64,000 nt of DNA, from the NCBI RefSeq assembly GCF_900497595.1, contig NZ_UFQO01000003.1, positions 435,532 to 499,531 of the forward strand, read 5' to 3'. The position numbers and the translations under genes were made by a program. This DNA is from Treponema pectinovorum. Its GTDB lineage: Bacteria; Spirochaetota; Spirochaetia; Treponematales; Treponemataceae. A model generated the notes under the pieces. It was not told where the DNA came from, made no database searches, and worked only from the letters and a program-made list of their open reading frames with translations. Positions 52,984 through 61,681 of this stretch are shown in pieces. Within the stretch, counting starts at the first letter, position 1. The number at the start of each line of letters is the position of its first letter.

Positions 52984-53584
52984 TAAACAAGAACTTGAAT
53001 CAGTAATATCAAAAATAGATGAATATGCGAAATCTGTAGAAAGTGAAGGGCGATACGAACATTCTGTGCGTACTGCGCAAACAGCAGAAAAAATGTGCAG
53101 TCTTTACGGAATTTCTTGTCGGCTTGGTTACCTTGCAGGACTTGCACACGATATGTGCAAGGAATTTTCTTCATCAGAAATTTTAGAGCTTGTAAAAGAA
53201 GATGGAAAACCTGTCTCTATCTTGGAACAGACAAAACCTTCTCTTTTGCATGGAAGGGCAGCGGCTGTTTTGTTAAGCGAAAAATTTGGCGTAAAGGACA
53301 GGTGTGTTTTAGATGCGATTTCTAACCACACCTTTGCCTGTGCAAATCTTTGCGATTTAGGCAAAATTATTTTTGTTGCAGATAAAATTGAACCAGGCCG
53401 TCCGCAATCTACAGATGAATACAGAAAAAAACTCTTTGCTCTTTCTTTAGATTGCCTTACATATTCTGTTTTAAAAGAAAATATAGAATATCTTGAAAAA
53501 CGCGGAAAAAAAGTTGCAAGCCCCTCTTACGAGCTTTTGACGCAGCTTAAAGTAAAAATTGGAGAAACCGATGAGGTCATTTAG
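52955..53584 (+). CDS. yqeK: YqeK-type HD-domain Ap4A hydrolase
   Basis: 209 residues with an HD metal site: RYEHSVRTAQTAEKM, the HD pair in LAHDMCKE, and HGRAAA. YqeK proteins are symmetrical diadenosine-tetraphosphate hydrolases. The ATG at 52955 follows AAGGAA and overlaps nadD by 29 nt. The order nadD-yqeK-lytR-rsfS is common in bacteria. Confidence 0.88.
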   Translation: MALKAINLNDKQELESVISKIDEYAKSVESEGRYEHSVRTAQTAEKMCSLYGISCRLGYLAGLAHDMCKEFSSSEILELVKEDGKPVSILEQTKPSLLHGRAAAVLLSEKFGVKDRCVLDAISNHTFACANLCDLGKIIFVADKIEPGRPQSTDEYRKKLFALSLDCLTYSVLKENIEYLEKRGKKVASPSYELLTQLKVKIGETDEVI

Positions 53585-54803
53585 AAGCGGTGCAAACGGA
53601 AAGGGGATGATTTTTCTTATCTTGATATTTGTTATCTTAATTTCATCTGGAATTTTTATCGCGCTTTCTCTAAAGGTTGACAGCGTTGACGAAAGCTTAA
53701 AAAACGATAGCGTTATAAAAACTCTTTTTGTTTTAGAAGACAAGGAGCAGGTTCTTTTTACGGATGTTTTTATATATTATCCAGTTTCTGGTCGCGGAGC
53801 TTTGATAAACATTCTTGGAAATACCGGAGCGATTTTTCAGAGTTTGGGGCGAGTAGACAGGATTGATGCAATCTACACAGAAAAAGGAATTGAAACCTAC
53901 AAAGCGGAGATAGAAAAACTTATTGGTCAAAATATTCCTTTTTACATAAAGATGGATTTAAAGAATTTTGGCGAACTTACAGATATGCTTCGTGGTTTAA
54001 AAATTTTTGTTCCTTCTCCTGTAGATATAAAAACGGATGAAGGTGAACGTTGGCTTTTGCCCAGTGGAGCGGTAAATTTAGACGGCGATAAGATTACAAC
54101 CTATCTTACATACTTTAAAAATGAAGAAAGCGATAGTGAAATTGTAGAAAGGCGGCAGAATGTTATGGTTGCATTTTTAAGTGCGTTAAATCGAAGCCGA
54201 ACTTCGTTTTTAGAAAAATCTAGTTTTCCGCTTTATGCAAAAAAAATGAATTCAAATTTAAAAGAGAAAGATTTACTCAAACTGTTTTCAAAAATTTCAA
54301 ATGTAGACTCCGAAAGGCTTGTTCCTCAGACTATAACTGGTTCAAGGCGTTTAGTTGACGGAAAGGAACTTTTGTTTCCGTATTATGACGGCCAGCTGAT
54401 AAAAGATGTCGTAAAGCAGGCTGCTAACGCTTTGGTCGATTTGGAAGATGCGACTGTAAATAGAATATATGTTATTGAAATTCAAAATGGAACTACAGTC
54501 CAGGGCTTAGCGAGAAATACTGCTGCTCTTTTAAAAAGTGCTGGCTACGATGTTTTAAGCACTTTGAATGCAGAAAGAAGCGATATTGAAAAAACTGTGA
54601 TTATAAATCACATTGGGAATTCGGAAATTGCAAAGAATTTAGGCAACTTTATACGTTGCACGAACATAGTGGATGATAAAATTCAACCAGATTCACAAGA
54701 AGGTGATGCGGTCTTTAGTGAAAGTGCGTCAAATGTTGATTTTACAATCATACTAGGAAAAGATTTTGATGGTCGATATGTAAAAAATACTGGAGGTAAA
54801 TAA
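53571..54803 (+). CDS. LytR-CpsA-Psr family protein with LytR_C domain
   Basis: 410 residues: one N-terminal membrane helix (MIFLILIFVILISSGIFIAL), an extracytoplasmic LCP domain (DVFIYYPVSGRGALINI, GRVDRIDAIYTEKG, LPSGAVNLDGDKITTYL) and a C-terminal LytR_C segment (IEIQNGTTVQGLARNTAALLK). LCP proteins attach glycopolymers to the cell wall; several of the basic catalytic residues are hard to place here, so activity is uncertain. GGAG lies 6 nt before ATG 53571, which overlaps the yqeK stop. Confidence 0.82.
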   Translation: MRSFRSGANGKGMIFLILIFVILISSGIFIALSLKVDSVDESLKNDSVIKTLFVLEDKEQVLFTDVFIYYPVSGRGALINILGNTGAIFQSLGRVDRIDAIYTEKGIETYKAEIEKLIGQNIPFYIKMDLKNFGELTDMLRGLKIFVPSPVDIKTDEGERWLLPSGAVNLDGDKITTYLTYFKNEESDSEIVERRQNVMVAFLSALNRSRTSFLEKSSFPLYAKKMNSNLKEKDLLKLFSKISNVDSERLVPQTITGSRRLVDGKELLFPYYDGQLIKDVVKQAANALVDLEDATVNRIYVIEIQNGTTVQGLARNTAALLKSAGYDVLSTLNAERSDIEKTVIINHIGNSEIAKNLGNFIRCTNIVDDKIQPDSQEGDAVFSESASNVDFTIILGKDFDGRYVKNTGGK

Positions 54804-54805
54804 TT

Positions 54806-55159
54806 ATGGAAAAAACTACAGAGCAAAAGGCTTTGGAAATAGCAGATATTCTCGAAGACGGAAAAGCTGAAGATGTTGTTGTGATTGAAGTTACAAAACT
54901 TACGAGCTGTGCAGACTTTTTTGTAATTGCAACGATACACAGTAGTGCTCACTGGCAGGGGTTGGAAAAGCAGGTAAAAGAATACGCAAAAGAAAACGAT
55001 ATGCAGATTCATTTGACTCATAACAAGACTTCTTCTGGAGATGACTGGAATGTTATAGATTTGGGAAGCACGCTTGTGCACCTTATGTCAAAGGATGCGA
55101 GAAACTTTTACGAATTGGAAAAACTCTGGCACGCAGGAAGATTTGTAAAAGGTGAATAG
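54806..55159 (+). CDS. rsfS: Ribosomal silencing factor RsfS
   Basis: 117 residues of the Iojap/RsfS family: DVVVIEVTKLTSCADFFVIAT and WNVIDLGSTLVHLMSKDARNFYELEKLW-type C terminus (LGSTLVHLM). It binds L14 and blocks subunit joining when nutrients are scarce. It starts 2 nt after the LCP gene. Confidence 0.95.
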   Translation: MEKTTEQKALEIADILEDGKAEDVVVIEVTKLTSCADFFVIATIHSSAHWQGLEKQVKEYAKENDMQIHLTHNKTSSGDDWNVIDLGSTLVHLMSKDARNFYELEKLWHAGRFVKGE

Positions 55160-55190
55160 AAAAAATAATTAAGAAAAAACATTTAAAATA

Positions 55191-55240
55191 AAAACAGGAA
55201 GCGGATACGAATCGTAAACTGCTTCCTGTTTTTTTTGGTT
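55191..55240. terminator. Bidirectional terminator between rsfS and the acidic-protein gene
   Basis: AAAACAGGAAGC (55191-55202) and GCTTCCTGTTTT (55221-55232) make a perfect 12-bp stem, with A and T tracts on both sides. Confidence 0.9.
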
Positions 55241-55255
55241 TTAGGATTTTGAAAA

Positions 55256-55507
55256 TTACATATCTTCAAAATCGTCGTTAAAACCGCTGTCCAAAGAAGA
55301 TTCTTCGCCACTATCTGCGGTTTCGTCATCTTCTAGCTCGTCATCAAATGACTCATCATACATATCATCGTCTTCGAAATCGTTCAACAAATAATCTTGG
55401 TAATCTGAAACGTCGTCCGAATCAGCAAAATCGTCGTAATATTCGTCGTCATACGAAAAGCCAGAACCTGTAAAAGAGTCAGTGAAAGATTCACTTGAAC
55501 TAAACAT
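55256..55507 (-). CDS. Small, extremely acidic protein of unknown function
   Basis: 83 residues from ATG 55507, which follows GGGAGATGGCAGG. By my count it has 24 Asp and 10 Glu and no Lys, Arg or His; the rest is mostly Ser, Phe and Tyr (YDDEYYDDF, NDFEDDDMYDESFDDELEDD). No signal peptide or known domain. A strong promoter precedes it and a bidirectional terminator follows, so it is a genuine gene. An upstream in-frame start at 55567 would lie before the transcript start. DNA mimicry, metal or cation binding are only possibilities. Confidence 0.7.
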   Translation of the reverse strand: MFSSSESFTDSFTGSGFSYDDEYYDDFADSDDVSDYQDYLLNDFEDDDMYDESFDDELEDDETADSGEESSLDSGFNDDFEDM

Positions 55508-55537
55508 CCTGCCATCTCCCGCTAAATGTACTCGACT

Positions 55538-55567
55538 AATATAAATTTTTAGAGCGTTATGCGTCAA
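55538..55567 (-). promoter_or_regulatory. Promoter of the acidic-protein gene
   Basis: On the minus strand: TTGACG (55567-55562), 18-bp spacer, TATATT (55543-55538), then a ~25-nt leader to ATG 55507. Confidence 0.7.
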
Positions 55568-55663
55568 TGAAATTTTAGAGAAATTTGATATAAAAATTTT
55601 GCAAACTTCTGATATCGTTTTGAGTTAAAAATTTGACTTTATTTGTTTTTGCATCTTCTGTGC

Positions 55664-55806
55664 AACAAGCGGCAGTTATTGTGTTTACAGAAAAACGTCC
55701 TTGTGCGGCAGTGATTGTAGGAGCGCGCAGCGTTGCGACTTGTCGCAATGGAGCGATAGCGGAACTCCGAAAAGCACGGTTTTTGCATCCGCAAAAAGCC
55801 GCCCAA
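55664..55806 (-). repeat. Dispersed intergenic repeat, divergent copy D (inverted)
   Basis: Read on the minus strand it begins with GGGCGGCTTTTTGC (55804-55791), identical to the left end of copies A and B, and later has ACAAGGACGT (55704-55695), as in copy A. The central block differs and the hairpin arms around the GGA are not complementary. It lies between the divergent acidic-protein and ispE genes. Confidence 0.6.
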
Positions 55807-55861
55807 ATTTATAAAAAAAAATCGATAAAAATAAAAAAAATAAATAAAATGATTTGTTTGA

Positions 55862-55889
55862 TTGACTTTGATTTATAAAATCGTATAAT
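55862..55889 (+). promoter_or_regulatory. Promoter abutting the ispE start
   Basis: TTGACT (55862-55867), 16-bp spacer, TATAAT (55884-55889), then 9 nt to ATG 55899; predicted leader of 0-3 nt. Confidence 0.7.
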
Positions 55890-55898
55890 ATTGACGAT

Positions 55899-56768
55899 AT
55901 GTTGGATGGTATTCAAATCTTGGCTCCAGCAAAGGTAAACATTGGTTTAAATGTTTATCCAAAGCGAGAGGACGGATTTCACAATATCGAAAGCATTTTT
56001 CAGACGGTAAAATTGTACGATAAACTTACGGTTTTTCCTATTCCTGAAAAAAATGTTTGCAAAGTTGACTGTTTGGAGCTAGAACTTCCAAAAGAAAATA
56101 CTTTGACTCTAACATATAAAGCGTTTTGCGCTTTTACAGGATGTGATTCTGGAGTTAAAGTTACTTTAGAAAAACACATTCCAAGTGGGGCCGGTCTTGG
56201 CGGAGGTTCTTCGGATGCTGCTTATTTTTTAAAAGCACTCGCGGAACTGAATGGGATTTTTCTTGATGAAAATCTTGCCGATAAAGTTGCCTCAAAAGTG
56301 GGAAGCGATGTTTTTTTCTTTTTGCACGCAGAAGAAAATCAACACAAAAACGCTTGCGCAATTGTTACTGGTCGTGGAGAATTTGTAAAAAAGATTGATT
56401 CTCGCAATGACCTGTACTTTTTACTTGTTTTTCCTGAAGTTTGCGTTTCTACAAAAGATGCGTACGGACTTTTGGATAACTCGTATTGCGAGGGGAATTT
56501 TACTTCCTGTCCTAAACTGACGGAACTGGAAGATATTTACAGAAGACCTTTAAAAGATTGGACTTTTGCAAATAGTTTTACATCCGTCTTATTGCAAAAA
56601 TACCCAGTGATAGGCGAAGCCTTGGGAGATGTAAAAAAAAGTGGCGCAGTCTGGGCGGATATGTCCGGCTCGGGAGCTACAGTTTTCGGTGTTTTTGATG
56701 ATAGAAAAAATGCCTTGGAAGCGTTTACATTGTTAAAAAAACGTTGGACTCATTGCGTTCTTGCGTAG
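55899..56768 (+). CDS. ispE: 4-diphosphocytidyl-2-C-methyl-D-erythritol kinase
   Basis: 289-residue GHMP kinase of the MEP isoprenoid pathway. APAKVNIGLNV at the N terminus, the phosphate loop PSGAGLGGGSSDAA and the C-terminal MSGSGATVFGVF motif are complete. Its presence implies MEP-pathway isoprenoid synthesis. The promoter lies 9 nt upstream with no Shine-Dalgarno. Confidence 0.96.
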   Translation: MLDGIQILAPAKVNIGLNVYPKREDGFHNIESIFQTVKLYDKLTVFPIPEKNVCKVDCLELELPKENTLTLTYKAFCAFTGCDSGVKVTLEKHIPSGAGLGGGSSDAAYFLKALAELNGIFLDENLADKVASKVGSDVFFFLHAEENQHKNACAIVTGRGEFVKKIDSRNDLYFLLVFPEVCVSTKDAYGLLDNSYCEGNFTSCPKLTELEDIYRRPLKDWTFANSFTSVLLQKYPVIGEALGDVKKSGAVWADMSGSGATVFGVFDDRKNALEAFTLLKKRWTHCVLA

Positions 56769-56810
56769 TGATTTTGGCTAAATTATTATTTGCAGCGGAG
56801 GAAAACTCGT

Positions 56811-57095
56811 ATGGAAGTAACGGAACTGCGCATTAGAAAACTTAAAGCTGAAGGTAAGTTAAAAGCTTACGTTACAGTAACTTTTGACGGTGTGTTTGTC
56901 GTTCATAACGTAAAAATTATTGAAGGCAAAACTGGTCTATTTATTGCGATGCCTAGTCGACGAACAAGCAATGGAGAATATAAGGATGTTGCTCATCCTA
57001 TAAGTCCAGAGTTTCGTGTGGCTTTGCAGGACAAAATCTTAGCCGAATACAACGCAGGTCATGTAATTGAAAGCGAAGTAGACGGAGAAGATTAA
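56811..57095 (+). CDS. spoVG: SpoVG family nucleic-acid-binding regulator
   Basis: 94 residues: [32 protein letters not shown] and the basic [17 protein letters not shown] motif. SpoVG homologues bind DNA and RNA in Borrelia and Staphylococcus. AGCGGAGG precedes the ATG. It lies 42 nt after ispE and 15 nt before tRNA-Gln, a linkage I recall from other spirochetes. Confidence 0.95.
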   Translation: MEVTELRIRKLKAEGKLKAYVTVTFDGVFVVHNVKIIEGKTGLFIAMPSRRTSNGEYKDVAHPISPEFRVALQDKILAEYNAGHVIESEVDGED

Positions 57096-57110
57096 TAATT
57101 TGTATTTTTT

Positions 57111-57183
57111 TGGGACGTCGGCAAGCGGTAAGCCCCCGGCTTTTGGTGCCGGTATTCCACAGGTTCGAATCCTGTCGTCCCAG
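57111..57183 (+). tRNA. tRNA-Gln (anticodon TTG)
   Basis: Full cloverleaf: acceptor TGGGACG/CGTCCCA, D-arm with AGCGGTAAG, anticodon stem CCGGC/GCCGG with loop TTTTGGT (anticodon TTG), and T-arm ACAGG-TTCGAAT-CCTGT. The discriminator base is G, as normal for tRNA-Gln. The 3' CCA is not encoded (GCATA follows). It begins 15 nt after spoVG and is probably processed from a shared transcript. Confidence 0.95.
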
Positions 57184-57278
57184 CATATAAGGTAACTTAG
57201 TTGCCTGAATAAAATTAAGAGAGGCTGGCAAAACATATAGTTTTTGATGACTTCTCAAAATTAAGGAGTTCTATAAAT

Positions 57279-57830
57279 ATGGAACAGTTGGTAATAGACG
57301 CAACCACTCGCAAAGAAACTGGAAAAAAAGCTGCAAAACTTATTCGCTCTACAGGGAAAATTCCTGCTGTTGTTTATGACGAAGAAGGAAAATCAACATC
57401 TATCGTGGTTGATGCAGTTCAGTTTAATAAAGTATGGCGCAATATAACGGCAACAACTCTTGTTACTTTAAAGGTTGATGGAAAAGCGATGGATGCCTTT
57501 ATCCGCGACACTGAATACAATATCATCAATGATTCAGTTCTTCATGCAGACTTTTTTGCAGTAACAAATAAAAAGCCTGTAACACGCACTTATAAAGTTC
57601 AGTATTCTGGAACTCCTGCTGGAGTTTTGAAAGGCGGCTTTATGGTTAAGCGCATTCCTGAAGTAAAAATTAAGGCACTTCCAAAAGATCTTCCTGTTCG
57701 CCTTGTTATAGACGTATCAAAGATTAACATTGGAGATGTATTCCGTGTAAAAGATATCGACCTTGGAAAAAATGTTACAATTCTTACTCCTGCGGAAGCA
57801 GAACTCGTAACAATAGCGCCAGCTCGCTAA
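57279..57830 (+). CDS. rplY: 50S ribosomal protein L25 (Ctc/TL5 type)
   Basis: 183 residues, the two-domain form: the 5S-rRNA-binding L25 domain (VIDATTRKETGKKAAK, IPAVVYDEEGK) and a C-terminal TL5 domain (GVLKGGFMVKRIPEVKIKALP). AAGGAG precedes the ATG. A strong terminator follows. Confidence 0.95.
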   Translation: MEQLVIDATTRKETGKKAAKLIRSTGKIPAVVYDEEGKSTSIVVDAVQFNKVWRNITATTLVTLKVDGKAMDAFIRDTEYNIINDSVLHADFFAVTNKKPVTRTYKVQYSGTPAGVLKGGFMVKRIPEVKIKALPKDLPVRLVIDVSKINIGDVFRVKDIDLGKNVTILTPAEAELVTIAPAR

Positions 57831-57855
57831 TTCCAAGTTTACATTTTACTTGATG

Positions 57856-57892
57856 AAAGGTCTTTCCGTTTTTGCGGAAGGACTTTTTTTTT
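57856..57892 (+). terminator. Intrinsic terminator after rplY
   Basis: AAGGTCTTTCCG and CGGAAGGACTT pair around a T-rich loop, followed by a run of T residues. Confidence 0.82.
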
Positions 57893-57918
57893 GCAATGAA
57901 AGTCTGTAAAATAAGTGT

Positions 57919-60027
57919 ATGCAATCTACTATAAAAAAAAGTATTTTTTACATTTTTGTATCAATCTTTTTACTTGTCGATTTTTTTGCTTTTGCTCAGT
58001 CTGCTGAAGATGCCAATCGAAGAACTGCTATACGATATTTAAAACTAGCAGAGCAATATGCTGCTGAAAAAAACTGGTCTGCTGCTGATTCCAGTGCACA
58101 ACTTGGGCTTGCTTATGACGAGGCGATTTCTGACCTTTGGTATTTGAGAGCACTTTCAAATACGATGACGGATTTTCCAAAATATAAGATTATTCCTCTT
58201 GTTCAGAATGCCCTTAAAACTTCGTTTTGGGTTGATTACAACAAGGATAGCGCAAGAATTTTATATGCGGATTTGCTTTGTGCAACGCGCGATGAAAAAC
58301 AAGCAATCGAAATTTTAGACGAAAAGCCTTTTATATATTCCTCGGATGCTGAATACATCAGGATAAAATGTTATTACAATCAAAAAAATGAGCAGTCATT
58401 AAAAAAAGCTCGCGAACGGCTCGACAGTGCAAGAAGGATGTATCCGCAAGATGTACGATTTGCAGAACTTTTTTTTAGATACGAATACAGTTTTGGCGGA
58501 AGAAATGCGGGAAACTCAAAACTTGCAGATTCTTTTATAAATTCCTTTTCGCTCTATAAAAATCTTTCACCACAAATCGAAATATATGCTATAGCTTTTG
58601 CTCAAGGCGAAAAAAAGACTCGCATGTTAAAATCCTTTGACGCTCGCTCTCTGAAAAATCCTTTGTATGCAATTCTTGCTCTGGAAGAAAATTCAAAACT
58701 TTTAAGCGAAGATAAGGCTCTGGATTATTTTTATTCTTTTGCAGACACTTCTGTTGATTATTCTCTGCTTGAAAAGTTTGCCAGCCTTTTAAAAGATGAA
58801 GAAAGCAAAAAGGAATTTGGTGAATATCTGAATTCTTATAACGGAATAATCTATAAAGATACCGATGGCGATTTAATTTATAATCTTAAAATCGAATATT
58901 TTAGAGGACGACCGCAAAAAATTGTATATGACGAAAATCAAGACGATAGAGAAGAGTGGAGTGCAGAATGTGATTTTGGAGTTCCGCTTGTAGTTCATTT
59001 TACGCAAGGTGCGGTCGACATAGAATACAATTCTTGGCCAAATGTTAGCAGGGCAATCTTTAGCGAGAATGAAAACTCGCAAAGGAAATTTGCTTTTAAT
59101 TTGGTTGCAGAAACTCTCGACTGGACGCCTTTTTTTATAAATGCGGATTCAAATATAAAACAATCGCTTGGAATGGACTTTTACATCCCTTTGATTAACG
59201 AAAACTGTGTTGCGGTAACTGCTGGCGAACTTCTGGCTGCTTGTTCAAGTTTTACGCTTCCGTCAAAAGAAAGGAAAAATTCCACTATTAATGTTAGCGT
59301 TTTGGACGGAAAACCTCAGCTTGCGCGTTACTATGCAGGCGAAAAAATGTATGCGCAGGCATATTTTGAAAACGGAATTCCGATTTTTAGAACGGTTGAT
59401 ATGGACGGCGACGGTCTTTTTGAAACGACAGAAACTTACGGTTTTGACCCAGACGGGAACGATGATTATATTTCAAAAACCGATGAAGTTCAGATGATGA
59501 TAAATCTTTTTGGCGGAGAAAACGGTTCTTCAAATTTTTATATAAAGATGATTCAAATAGATTCTAACGGCGACACCGTTCCAGATTTTACAGAAGAGTA
59601 CACAAAGGGGCTTGGAAAAATTTCTTTATGGGATTTTGACAATGACGGAAAGTGGGATGTTCGTTATGTAAAATATCCTGCAAAAACTACAGAACCGTTG
59701 GTTGAAGAATCAAGTTTTTATCAGCCTTTTACTAACTCGCTTGTTGTTGTGCGCACTGAAAATTCTAAGCCAAAAAGCGTTACGATAGATAATAAAGAAG
59801 TTGACGTGAAAAAATCAGAAAATTCTTCAATCTATTGGATTCAAACGGAGGGCGCTGCCGAGGATGAAGAAAAAATTTTAAAAAATGTTAACCAAAGCCT
59901 ACGTCAAGGTGTTTGTATTATTGTAGAAAATTCAAATAGGAGAATTCTTGTTGTAAAAATGAGCGAAATAATTTTTGCAAAGATTATTCCAGAAGATGAA
60001 ATTCAACTTGAAAAAATTGAACATTAG
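57919..60027 (+). CDS. Large exported protein with TPR-like repeats and Asp-rich (EF-hand-like) loops
   Basis: 702 residues with a signal peptide ending FAFAQS. Residues about 25-270 are helical TPR-like repeats (RYLKLAEQYAAEKNWSAADSS). The second half has at least three Asp-rich loops resembling calcium-binding or thrombospondin-type loops: DTDGDLIYN, DMDGDGLFE-TTETYGFDPDGNDD and DSNGDTVPDF/DFDNDGKWD. The function is unknown; periplasmic location is likely. TAAAAT lies 6 nt before the ATG, a possible leaderless promoter. The next gene starts 4 nt after the stop. Confidence 0.78.
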   Translation: MQSTIKKSIFYIFVSIFLLVDFFAFAQSAEDANRRTAIRYLKLAEQYAAEKNWSAADSSAQLGLAYDEAISDLWYLRALSNTMTDFPKYKIIPLVQNALKTSFWVDYNKDSARILYADLLCATRDEKQAIEILDEKPFIYSSDAEYIRIKCYYNQKNEQSLKKARERLDSARRMYPQDVRFAELFFRYEYSFGGRNAGNSKLADSFINSFSLYKNLSPQIEIYAIAFAQGEKKTRMLKSFDARSLKNPLYAILALEENSKLLSEDKALDYFYSFADTSVDYSLLEKFASLLKDEESKKEFGEYLNSYNGIIYKDTDGDLIYNLKIEYFRGRPQKIVYDENQDDREEWSAECDFGVPLVVHFTQGAVDIEYNSWPNVSRAIFSENENSQRKFAFNLVAETLDWTPFFINADSNIKQSLGMDFYIPLINENCVAVTAGELLAACSSFTLPSKERKNSTINVSVLDGKPQLARYYAGEKMYAQAYFENGIPIFRTVDMDGDGLFETTETYGFDPDGNDDYISKTDEVQMMINLFGGENGSSNFYIKMIQIDSNGDTVPDFTEEYTKGLGKISLWDFDNDGKWDVRYVKYPAKTTEPLVEESSFYQPFTNSLVVVRTENSKPKSVTIDNKEVDVKKSENSSIYWIQTEGAAEDEEKILKNVNQSLRQGVCIIVENSNRRILVVKMSEIIFAKIIPEDEIQLEKIEH

Positions 60028-60031
60028 TAAG

Positions 60032-61666
60032 ATGAAAAAAGATCATTCAAAGTCAAAAAAAATATTTGTGCCTGCCTTGTGCTCTGTTTTGTTCATCCTT
60101 TTGTCCTGCCAGTCTTCGCTTGAAGCAAAAAAAATCTATGAGCAACCGGATTACACTGTTGAAGATGTAAGAAAAGAAGAAATCAAGCGGATTGACGCGA
60201 TTGCAGAAACGGATTTAGTTCAAGCGTATTGGAGAGCGTATCTTTTAAATGATGAAAAAACGCTCGCCAAATATTCCGATTTAGTTTTTGATTCTTATAA
60301 AAAAAAACTTGAAGAAAAAGATTACCTTTCTGCAAGAAAATTTGCTTTTGCACTTGAATATTTGGATTCAAAAAAATTGCCCAAATTAGAAAAGAGCAGT
60401 GCTGAATTGACAAAACTTTGCGTTGAAAAATTGGATTCTCTGGATTTTTCCACAGCGACTCCCGTAAAAGTTTCCGAACTGATAAAGGGAACTGTAACTG
60501 TTTGGGTTGATAAAGGCATAAAAGTTGAAAAAGGCATTGGATATGCAGACCGGGTTATAGGTTCAGGTTTTTTTATCTCTAAGGACGGATATCTGATAAC
60601 AAATCATCACGTTATAGCAGACCTCGTAGATCCAAAATACGAAGGATACGCAAGGCTTTATGTAAAACTCGCTGAAGATTCAGAAACCAGAATTCCTGCA
60701 AAAGTTATAGGTTGGGATTCCAGCGTCGATCTGGCGGTTTTAAAGGTTGAAATTGATGCTCCTTATGTTTTTAAGCTGGGGTCGAGCAAAGGTCTTGAAG
60801 TTGGAGATAAAATTTATTGCATAGGTTCTCCGATTGGGCTTGAGCGAACTTTGACTAGCGGAATTGTGAGTGCAAGCGATCGCTCGCTTTTTAGTGCAGG
60901 ACCTGTTATGCAGATAGACGCTGCTGTAAATTCTGGAAATTCTGGTGGGCCGTGTGTTGATGAAGAAGGAAACGTGCAGGCGATTGTTTTTGCAGGAATG
61001 CTTGAATATTCTGGGTTGAATTTTGCAATTCCTGTTGAATATTTAAAAGCGGAACTTCCAGTTTTGATTGCCGGCGGAAAATATGAGCACAGTTGGATCG
61101 AGGCAAACGGTCGCACACGAAAAATTGGCGGAAAAGATTTAGGTGTTGAATTGAGTTATGTTATGCCTGGAGGGAGTGCCTCAAGAGCTGGGTTAAAAGA
61201 AGGCGATTTGATAACTTCTATTGAAGATTCTAAAATTTTTACTTTGGAAGATTTGCAGAAAAAAATGATGGGAATCACTTCTGGGTATATCGTAAAAATT
61301 TCTTATGTACGAGGGGAAGAAGCCGAAAAATCTGTTTTGGTATATCTTTCTTCTCGCCCTTTAAATCCTGGCTATTCGTTTTATAAAAACGATGTGCTTT
61401 CAAGTTCTTTTGCTGCAATTTTTGGAATGAAGTTAAATCCTCTTTCGGAAGGCAGAAGAAAATATCAAATCAATTACGTTATAAAAGGCTCGATAGCAGA
61501 CGAGTCTGGTTTTTCAGAAGGCGACCCTATAGACGTAAGGAATATAACCTTTAATCAGGAAAACACTGCTTTGTATGCAGAAATATATGCAAAAAATCGA
61601 AAAAAAGGATATTTGGATATAAGCATGGGACTTGCAGCACCGCTAGACAGCCCCAATTATTTCTAA
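60032..61666 (+). CDS. HtrA-like trypsin-type serine protease, lipoprotein
   Basis: 544 residues. Lipoprotein signal (FVPALCSVLFILLSC). Residues about 30-150 are a helical N-terminal domain absent from DegP. The S1C protease domain has His in LITNHHVIAD, Asp in SSVDLAVLK and Ser in NSGNSGGPCV. One clear PDZ domain follows (LGVELSYVMPGGSASRAGL) and a degenerate second one near residue 490. It starts 4 nt after the TPR protein, suggesting a shared envelope function. Start 60032 gives the signal peptide; upstream in-frame ATGs lack one. Confidence 0.88.
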   Translation: MKKDHSKSKKIFVPALCSVLFILLSCQSSLEAKKIYEQPDYTVEDVRKEEIKRIDAIAETDLVQAYWRAYLLNDEKTLAKYSDLVFDSYKKKLEEKDYLSARKFAFALEYLDSKKLPKLEKSSAELTKLCVEKLDSLDFSTATPVKVSELIKGTVTVWVDKGIKVEKGIGYADRVIGSGFFISKDGYLITNHHVIADLVDPKYEGYARLYVKLAEDSETRIPAKVIGWDSSVDLAVLKVEIDAPYVFKLGSSKGLEVGDKIYCIGSPIGLERTLTSGIVSASDRSLFSAGPVMQIDAAVNSGNSGGPCVDEEGNVQAIVFAGMLEYSGLNFAIPVEYLKAELPVLIAGGKYEHSWIEANGRTRKIGGKDLGVELSYVMPGGSASRAGLKEGDLITSIEDSKIFTLEDLQKKMMGITSGYIVKISYVRGEEAEKSVLVYLSSRPLNPGYSFYKNDVLSSSFAAIFGMKLNPLSEGRRKYQINYVIKGSIADESGFSEGDPIDVRNITFNQENTALYAEIYAKNRKKGYLDISMGLAAPLDSPNYF

Positions 61667-61672
61667 TAAAAT
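61644..61672 (+). promoter_or_regulatory. Promoter of lepA inside the end of the protease gene
   Basis: TAGACA (61644-61649), 17-bp spacer, TAAAAT (61667-61672), then 9 nt to ATG 61682; predicted near-leaderless mRNA. Confidence 0.5.
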
Positions 61673-61681
61673 TGGCACTCT

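Noticed and set aside
55664-55806. Copy D as a further CsrA-type hairpin element
   Set aside because: The ACAAGGACGT motif is present on the minus strand, but the flanking arms are not complementary, so no hairpin presents the GGA in a loop.
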